In this document: one piece after another, positions 47,644 to 51,629 of the stretch | Layout of the letters: the number at the start of each line of letters is the position of its first letter | How positions within the stretch are numbered: the first letter of the stretch is position 1 | Assembly (NCBI GenBank): GCA_937974245.1 | Contig: CALJKV010000031.1 | Coordinates: 1 to 51,629, forward strand | Reading direction: 5' to 3' | DNA: 51,629 bases | Origin: an uncultured Chloroflexota bacterium | GTDB taxonomy: Bacteria; Chloroflexota; Anaerolineae; Aggregatilineales; Phototrophicaceae | Translations under genes and position numbers: made by a program | The notes under the pieces: generated by a model | Seen by the model: the letters and a program-made list of their open reading frames with translations, nothing else | Databases searched by the model: none | What the model was told of the DNA's origin: nothing

Positions 47644-48768
47644 TTACGGTGTCCTCCGCGCTAACGCCTGATACGCCTGCGCGTACTGTTCGATCATCTT
47701 TGCTGCCTCGAACTGCCCCGCCACCTGTCGCCCGGCCTCCCCGATTCGCGCCCGCAGCTTGTCGTCCGCCAGCAGATGCTCGATGAACTCCGCCAGCAGT
47801 CCGGAGTCTCGTGGGACGAGAAAGCCGTTTTCGCCATCACGGATGACCTCCGGCATAATGCCCACCGGGGTAGAGATCACCGGCACGCCGCAGGCCATTG
47901 CTTCCAGCGTGACACGCGGGCTGCCCTCAACGGTGGAAGCGCACACCAGCAGTCGCGCCGCGTTGTAGAGCCGGGCCATCTCCGCCGGGGTATCCATGCG
48001 GGGGATGAACGCGACGTTGGCCTCCAGATCATGGGCTTCGATGAACCGTATCACCTGGGGAAGCAGCGGGCCGTCACCCCGGATGCCGAGCCGCACTGAT
48101 GAGCAGGTGTGCCGGGCCTGGGCCAGCGCCTCTAGAATCAGGAAAATCCCTTTGTTTGCCACCAGACGCCCGACAAACAGCACATCATAGGCTTTGGCGA
48201 CATCCGGCAGAGGCCGCCATACGTCCAAATCCAGGTAAACCGAGGGCAGCACCATGATTTGTCGGTCAGGAACGCCCAACTGCCGCAGCAGTTCCGGCAC
48301 TTCGCGGGAATTCACCACGCGGAAGGCCGCGACATGCCCCACCGCCCAGGGGAGATAGCGCCGCGCCGTCCAGAGCCATACTTTTTCCCGCCGCGAGAGC
48401 GCCAGCGGGTAGCCCTCAACGTGGTGGACTTCGCTCACCAGCGGGATTGCGCGCCCGCGCAGCAGCCACCACGCGCCGATGCCGTTATAGAAGAAGCCGA
48501 AATCCTGGCTGGTGACCAGCGCATAGTCGCGTTCTGCCAGCAGCGCCCCCCCTTTTTGCCGGATGAACACGGGCTGCAAGGCGCGGTGCCAGGGCGAAGG
48601 ATGCACGTACACAGTGTCGTGGATAACACGCGGCGCGGCGTCCGGCGCGGCGGGGGTGAGGACATCAATGCGCGACCAGTAAGCCGAGAAGCGGCGCAGC
48701 ATCTCATCAAATGCGCCCCCCTGTCCCCGTGCGATACTGTTGTCGCCGCTTAACATGAGTAGGTTCAT
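47644..48768 (-). CDS. Glycosyltransferase, GT4 family
   Basis: A 374-residue GT4 enzyme. The N-terminus MNLLMLSGDNSIARGQGGAFDEMLRRF binds the acceptor. The C-terminal part has DVLFVGRLVANKGIFLILEAL and LVCASTVEGSPRVTLEAMACGVPVISTPVG (E-x7-E), then GENGFLVP. It is the upstream gene of the pair. Confidence 0.9.
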   Translation of the reverse strand: MNLLMLSGDNSIARGQGGAFDEMLRRFSAYWSRIDVLTPAAPDAAPRVIHDTVYVHPSPWHRALQPVFIRQKGGALLAERDYALVTSQDFGFFYNGIGAWWLLRGRAIPLVSEVHHVEGYPLALSRREKVWLWTARRYLPWAVGHVAAFRVVNSREVPELLRQLGVPDRQIMVLPSVYLDLDVWRPLPDVAKAYDVLFVGRLVANKGIFLILEALAQARHTCSSVRLGIRGDGPLLPQVIRFIEAHDLEANVAFIPRMDTPAEMARLYNAARLLVCASTVEGSPRVTLEAMACGVPVISTPVGIMPEVIRDGENGFLVPRDSGLLAEFIEHLLADDKLRARIGEAGRQVAGQFEAAKMIEQYAQAYQALARRTP

Positions 48769-48826
48769 GGATATTGATCTTTAGTGGATGTAAGCATCCG
48801 GTTTTGTTCTGAAAGAGGCAAGATGG

Positions 48827-49057
48827 TTATGCGCTGGGCTGGAGATCAACCCTGACTGGCAGTTTTTCCAGGCTGTCGCGGGTAGACAAGTTGAGAATAG
48901 TCATACCTACCACCTCGCCCGTCTCAGCATCAACCCGCAGCAGTACATCGTCGCCAACCTCACGGGAAATCGCCGGACGCGGTTCGCCCACCGTCAGATA
49001 CAGGACATCGGCTTCCCGATCATATGCAATCTGCATTAAGCCCGCTTTTTCCGCCAA
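48827..49057 (-). CDS. DUF2283 protein
   Basis: A 76-residue protein typical of DUF2283: MQIAYDREADVLYLTVGEPR, SREVGDDVLLRVDAETGEVVGMTILNLS. Such small proteins are often found beside toxin-like or mobile genes, but their role is unknown. It starts six bases after the stop of the glycosylase-like gene and is likely cotranscribed with it. The start could instead be the internal Met eight codons in. Confidence 0.82.
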   Translation of the reverse strand: MAEKAGLMQIAYDREADVLYLTVGEPRPAISREVGDDVLLRVDAETGEVVGMTILNLSTRDSLEKLPVRVDLQPSA

Positions 49058-49063
49058 GCCATC

Positions 49064-49747
49064 CTACCCTTTAAGAAATCCTTTCATATAGTTGATGTAG
49101 TTTGTTTCGTTCGCACGATAAAAACGACTCGTGTTCCGTGTATTGAGGTGAACCAAAGGAAATATCCTGCGATTCACGGTACTGTCTTCAGCTGATACCG
49201 ACTTGAATTGTTCTGCACCGGGAAAACTGGGATGCCCCCAATAGTAACACACCGAACGATCCTGCTTATGACCGGACTTGACCAACATGGACAACACCGG
49301 TTGACCGAGGCTCATTACGGCTGCTTGCGGGAACGAGTTCAACTCGTATTGCAGGACGGGCAACCATACAGGGGCACTGAACTCCAATACGTTTACCTGC
49401 TTTATGCTTGCCGGCGGTTGGGTGAAAAAGTTTTTATATGCATTGGTCGCATAAACATGCTCATTCAGCGATAATCCCAACTCCTCACATACTTTGTTCA
49501 GGAAACGATATAAATTGCTATTCTTCTTGTCCAGATCAAGCACCATGTTAACCTGATTCCGGCTGGACTTCAGTCGTACTGTAGGGTCTTGCCCAATAAT
49601 GACCAGACGGATGTCACCACTACCATGAAATGGTTTTGGCAAGGTGCGATTCCAATCCACATAGGGTGAAATCACCTGGACTGACTCCATCTCGGCCAGA
49701 GCAAGTCTCGTTCGGGTATTCAGTGTTTCAAGTTCAAACTGAGTCAT
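49064..49747 (-). CDS. Uracil-DNA glycosylase-like protein
   Basis: A 227-residue protein with the UDG-superfamily pattern. LVIIGQDPTVRLKSSR (GQDP at 52-55) is the water-activating loop, AVMSLGQPVLSML is the central strand, and YYWGHPSFPGA holds the C-terminal His-Pro-Ser motif. The canonical Tyr after GQDP is Thr, so uracil specificity is uncertain. The frame is open for another 200 codons upstream, but that stretch is element E5 and repeat DNA, so I start at ATG 49747; no clear ribosome binding site is seen. The gene is AT-richer than its neighbours. Confidence 0.6.
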   Translation of the reverse strand: MTQFELETLNTRTRLALAEMESVQVISPYVDWNRTLPKPFHGSGDIRLVIIGQDPTVRLKSSRNQVNMVLDLDKKNSNLYRFLNKVCEELGLSLNEHVYATNAYKNFFTQPPASIKQVNVLEFSAPVWLPVLQYELNSFPQAAVMSLGQPVLSMLVKSGHKQDRSVCYYWGHPSFPGAEQFKSVSAEDSTVNRRIFPLVHLNTRNTSRFYRANETNYINYMKGFLKG

Positions 49748-49834
49748 GTTATCAGGCACTATACAAACTAAAAGACCACGACAGGAGTGTAGCAGATTCG
49801 GCGGGATGCTTCCAGCAAGAGGGATGGAGGGGCC

Positions 49835-50067
49835 GGACGATTGCATCAAAATGGGAATTTCAAGTTGATATGCACTTCCGGCTTTTTGACCCCCTCCCAG
49901 CCTCCCCCGCCAGCGGGGGCGCTTGACCCCCTCTAAATCTCCCCCGCCAGCAGAGGAGACTTGACTCCCGCCCCGTTTGCGGCGACTGAGACGGCGACGC
50001 ATGTCCCCTTGAAGAAGGAGGGGGCAGAAAAGACTATATTGTATAGAGTGATTTTGTGCGATTGCCC
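49835..50067 (+). repeat. Inverted-repeat element E5
   Basis: The left end is GGACGATTGCATCAAAAT (49835-49852) and the right end ATTTTGTGCGATTGCCC (50051-50067). The interior has two successive CCCCC(T/A)-CCCCCGCCAGC blocks in plus orientation and a GACGCATGTCCCCTTGAAG segment shared with E3 and E4. No convincing target-site duplication was found. Confidence 0.7.
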
Positions 50068-50092
50068 TGGCAGGGGTTCTTGCTATATGCGT

Positions 50093-50114
50093 GGGACGAG
50101 TCCGGACTCGTCCC
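50093..50114. repeat. GTAGGG-type palindrome, perfect 22 bp
   Basis: GGGACGAGTCC / GGACTCGTCCC is perfectly self-complementary, preceded by GT and followed by GCTG. It starts 26 bases after E5 and ends 11 bases before the end of ada. Confidence 0.7.
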
Positions 50115-50124
50115 GCTGTGTGTA

Positions 50125-51198
50125 TTACCCCGCGCCCTCCCGCCCCTGGCGTTCGGTGGCTAACAGGTGTTCTTTCCGCTCGATGCCCCAGCGATACCCC
50201 CCTAATCCGCCATCGGTACGTACGACCCGGTGACACGGCACGATCACCGCAACCGGGTTGTTGGCGCAGGCGCTGCCGACGGCGCGTATCGCCTTCGGGC
50301 TGCCAATCGCGGCGGCCACCTGGCTGTAGGTGCGGGTTTCGCCATACGGGATGCGCTGGAGTTCCTGCCATACGCGCTGCTGGAAAGCCGTCGCCCGCAC
50401 ATCAAGCGGCAGTTCCAGGTGGGGCTGCTGGCCGTCCAGGTGGCGCACCAACGCGGCAACCCATTCGCCCATGCCGGCAGCGGCGGAGATGCGTTCGGCA
50501 GCGGGATAAGTCGCGTGCAGGCCGGTTTCCAGTTCTTCGGGGGTGTCAGCCAGGCGCACAGCGCAAATCCCTTTTTCCGTCCCGGCCACCAGCAAATAGC
50601 CCAGCGCCGACTCGACAATCGTATAGTGAATTTTCATCCCTGTTCCTCCTTGACGATACACAGTGGGTGACATCCCCAGTTGGCCGGCAGCCCCTTCATA
50701 CAGGCGGCTGGTCGAACTATATCCGGCTTCATACAATGCCCCGGTCACCGTCGCGCCCTCGTGCAGTCCCTGTTTGAGGCTTTCGAGGCGGCGGGCGGCG
50801 GTGTACTGGCGCGGCGAAATCCCCATCACGCGCTTGAACACCCGCTGTAAATGCGCCGGACTCAGGTGTGCCTGTGTCCCCAGTTCATCCAGCGTCAGGC
50901 GGTTTTCCAGATGGCTGTCAATATAGTGGCATACCCGCTGTACGATGCTGGCTTCCTCGGCCTGCTTGTGCGGGCTGCACCGTTTGCACGGGCGGAAACC
51001 GGCTGCTTCAGCGGCTGCACAATCCGGGTAAAAGCGGACGTTCTGCCGCAGCGGAGGCCGCGCCGGGCACGAAGGGCGGCAGTAGATACCGGTGGTATGG
51101 ACGGCCAGCACGAACTGTCCATCATACGTCGCGTCGGAGGCCAGCACTGCCTGCCAGCGCGCTTCATCACTCAGGGGAATCGGGGAGTGGTGCATCAT
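50125..51198 (-). CDS. ada: Bifunctional DNA repair protein and regulator Ada
   Basis: A 357-residue full-length Ada. The zinc site is Cys40, Cys44, Cys71, Cys74 (TTGIYCRPSCPARPP and PCKRC); Cys40 is the expected phosphotriester methyl acceptor. The AraC-type helix-turn-helix is at about 85-185 (LTLDELGTQAHLSPAHLQRVFKRVMGISPRQY). The C-terminal O6-methylguanine-DNA methyltransferase domain ends with IVPCHRVVR and GGYRWGIERK. It repairs alkylation damage and, once methylated, should activate its own promoter. GAGGAT lies five bases before the ATG. No alkB or alkA gene is adjacent; the glycosylase-like gene downstream could be functionally related. Confidence 0.96.
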   Translation of the reverse strand: MMHHSPIPLSDEARWQAVLASDATYDGQFVLAVHTTGIYCRPSCPARPPLRQNVRFYPDCAAAEAAGFRPCKRCSPHKQAEEASIVQRVCHYIDSHLENRLTLDELGTQAHLSPAHLQRVFKRVMGISPRQYTAARRLESLKQGLHEGATVTGALYEAGYSSTSRLYEGAAGQLGMSPTVYRQGGTGMKIHYTIVESALGYLLVAGTEKGICAVRLADTPEELETGLHATYPAAERISAAAGMGEWVAALVRHLDGQQPHLELPLDVRATAFQQRVWQELQRIPYGETRTYSQVAAAIGSPKAIRAVGSACANNPVAVIVPCHRVVRTDGGLGGYRWGIERKEHLLATERQGREGAG

Positions 51199-51629
51199 AT
51201 TTATCCTCAGCGCCTAGTCTGTTTCACTACCTCTACGGTACGACAAAAGGGAGGCATCCGTCTATCCAATTCTTGCGCTCAATGTTGAGTCGCTCCCTGT
51301 CGAATGCGTCGTAAACGGATTGACTCTGCAATCGAAAAATAACCGCCGATACTTCCAAGACTGCATTATTACACTATGGTTATATGAGGAAGCTCACTTT
51401 CGGATATTTGTTTTGGTGGCAAGAATCATGCTAAGGATAGTTTAAAGTGAAATTGTCCATATTTTAAGAATGAAGGTGTGTGGGCACTGATCTCCAGTGC
51501 CTCTTCACCAACAGAATATATTTAGGGGGAAATAATTCATGTCCAATACAAATTCCAGGCGATTGTACTTACTGCTAGTACATTAGGGCGGAAAAAAGGC
51601 TAGGGATAGGGTAGAATAAGCAGCCTCAG
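51199..51629. other. AT-rich region at the window end, no gene seen
   Basis: It contains the ada promoter region by position but no motif I can assign. Open frames are short and lack ribosome binding sites. Base composition is much more AT-rich than the average of the window from about 51340 on. Confidence 0.55.

Larger units (their letters stand above)
49748..50124. other. Intergenic region with element E5 and a palindrome
   Basis: Between the glycosylase-like gene and ada, both on the minus strand. It is largely element E5 plus the palindrome at 50093-50114. No gene is seen. The leaders of the glycosylase-like gene would come from E5. Confidence 0.6.

Noticed and set aside
49748..50371. 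N-terminal extension of the glycosylase-like protein (frame open to 50371)
   Set aside because: The extension runs through element E5, a palindrome and the 3' part of ada in antisense, is rich in Arg/Gly, and has no family features. It is open by composition only.
15..51600. CRISPR array
   Set aside because: No regularly spaced direct repeats were seen. The repeats present are palindromes or single inverted-repeat elements at irregular distances, and there are no cas genes.

Overview
The window looks like a chromosomal segment of a moderately GC-rich bacterium, most likely a member of the Chloroflexota (Anaerolineae-like). The lineage call is inference. It rests on the gene content (a 6-PTPS-related membrane protein, an uncommented 197-aa coiled protein, DUF families), the str-S10-spc ribosomal supercluster, and many palindromic and CCCCCTCTAAATC-type dispersed repeats of a kind common in that phylum. 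No 16S rRNA gene is present to settle it.

Layout: (1) 1-3000 holds a methyltransferase-nuclease fusion gene followed by about 950 bp packed with repeats and a probable remnant of a second methyltransferase. (2) 3-18 kb is a mixed housekeeping and accessory stretch: amidohydrolase, chemotaxis receptor, rsmG, flavodoxin, acetyltransferase, a large GT-C-like membrane protein, a WD40 protein, a two-domain VOC protein, an HTH regulator coupled to dprA, and DUF952. (3) 18.4-21.4 kb is a zinc uptake locus: a divergent Fur-family regulator, a ZnuA-like binding protein and a ZnuC-like ATPase, with no permease gene. Both gene junctions are invaded by a small inverted-repeat element. (4) 21.4-38.8 kb is the str-S10-spc translation supercluster: rpsL-rpsG-fusA-tuf-rpsJ-rplC-D-W-B-rpsS-rplV-rpsC-rplP-rpmC-rpsQ-rplN-X-E-rpsN-H-rplF-R-rpsE-rpmD-rplO-secY-adk-map. 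The alpha-operon genes (infA, rpmJ, rpsM, rpsK, rpsD, rpoA, rplQ) do not follow. (5) 38.8-43.2 kb has a DmpA-type peptidase, a propeller-like protein, a phosphotransferase and a quinone oxidoreductase. (6) 43.28-44.13 kb is the most striking part: a selenocysteine tRNA gene (anticodon TCA, 8-bp acceptor stem, 6-bp D stem with 4-nt loop, long variable arm) lies 41 nt upstream of a peroxiredoxin gene. The catalytic Cys codon of that gene is an in-frame TGA, and a compact hairpin just downstream fits the bacterial SECIS model. (7) 44.3-51.2 kb is all on the minus strand: an oxidoreductase/epimerase pair, two glycosyltransferases, DUF2283, a uracil-DNA-glycosylase-like protein and a full-length Ada repair protein.

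Running through the window are three repeat families. One is a 190-270 bp element with about 17-bp terminal inverted repeats (consensus GGGCGATTGCATCAAAA; five copies). The second is a set of short GTAGGG-flanked palindromes whose stems differ in sequence but stay self-complementary (about a dozen). The third is a 116-118 bp sequence present twice in inverted orientation 10 kb apart. Two members of the first family flank znuA, one of them inside its signal-peptide region. Two palindromes sit in frame inside the large membrane protein gene.

All calls come from reading the sequence by eye. Family names rest on recognised motifs, not on database searches.
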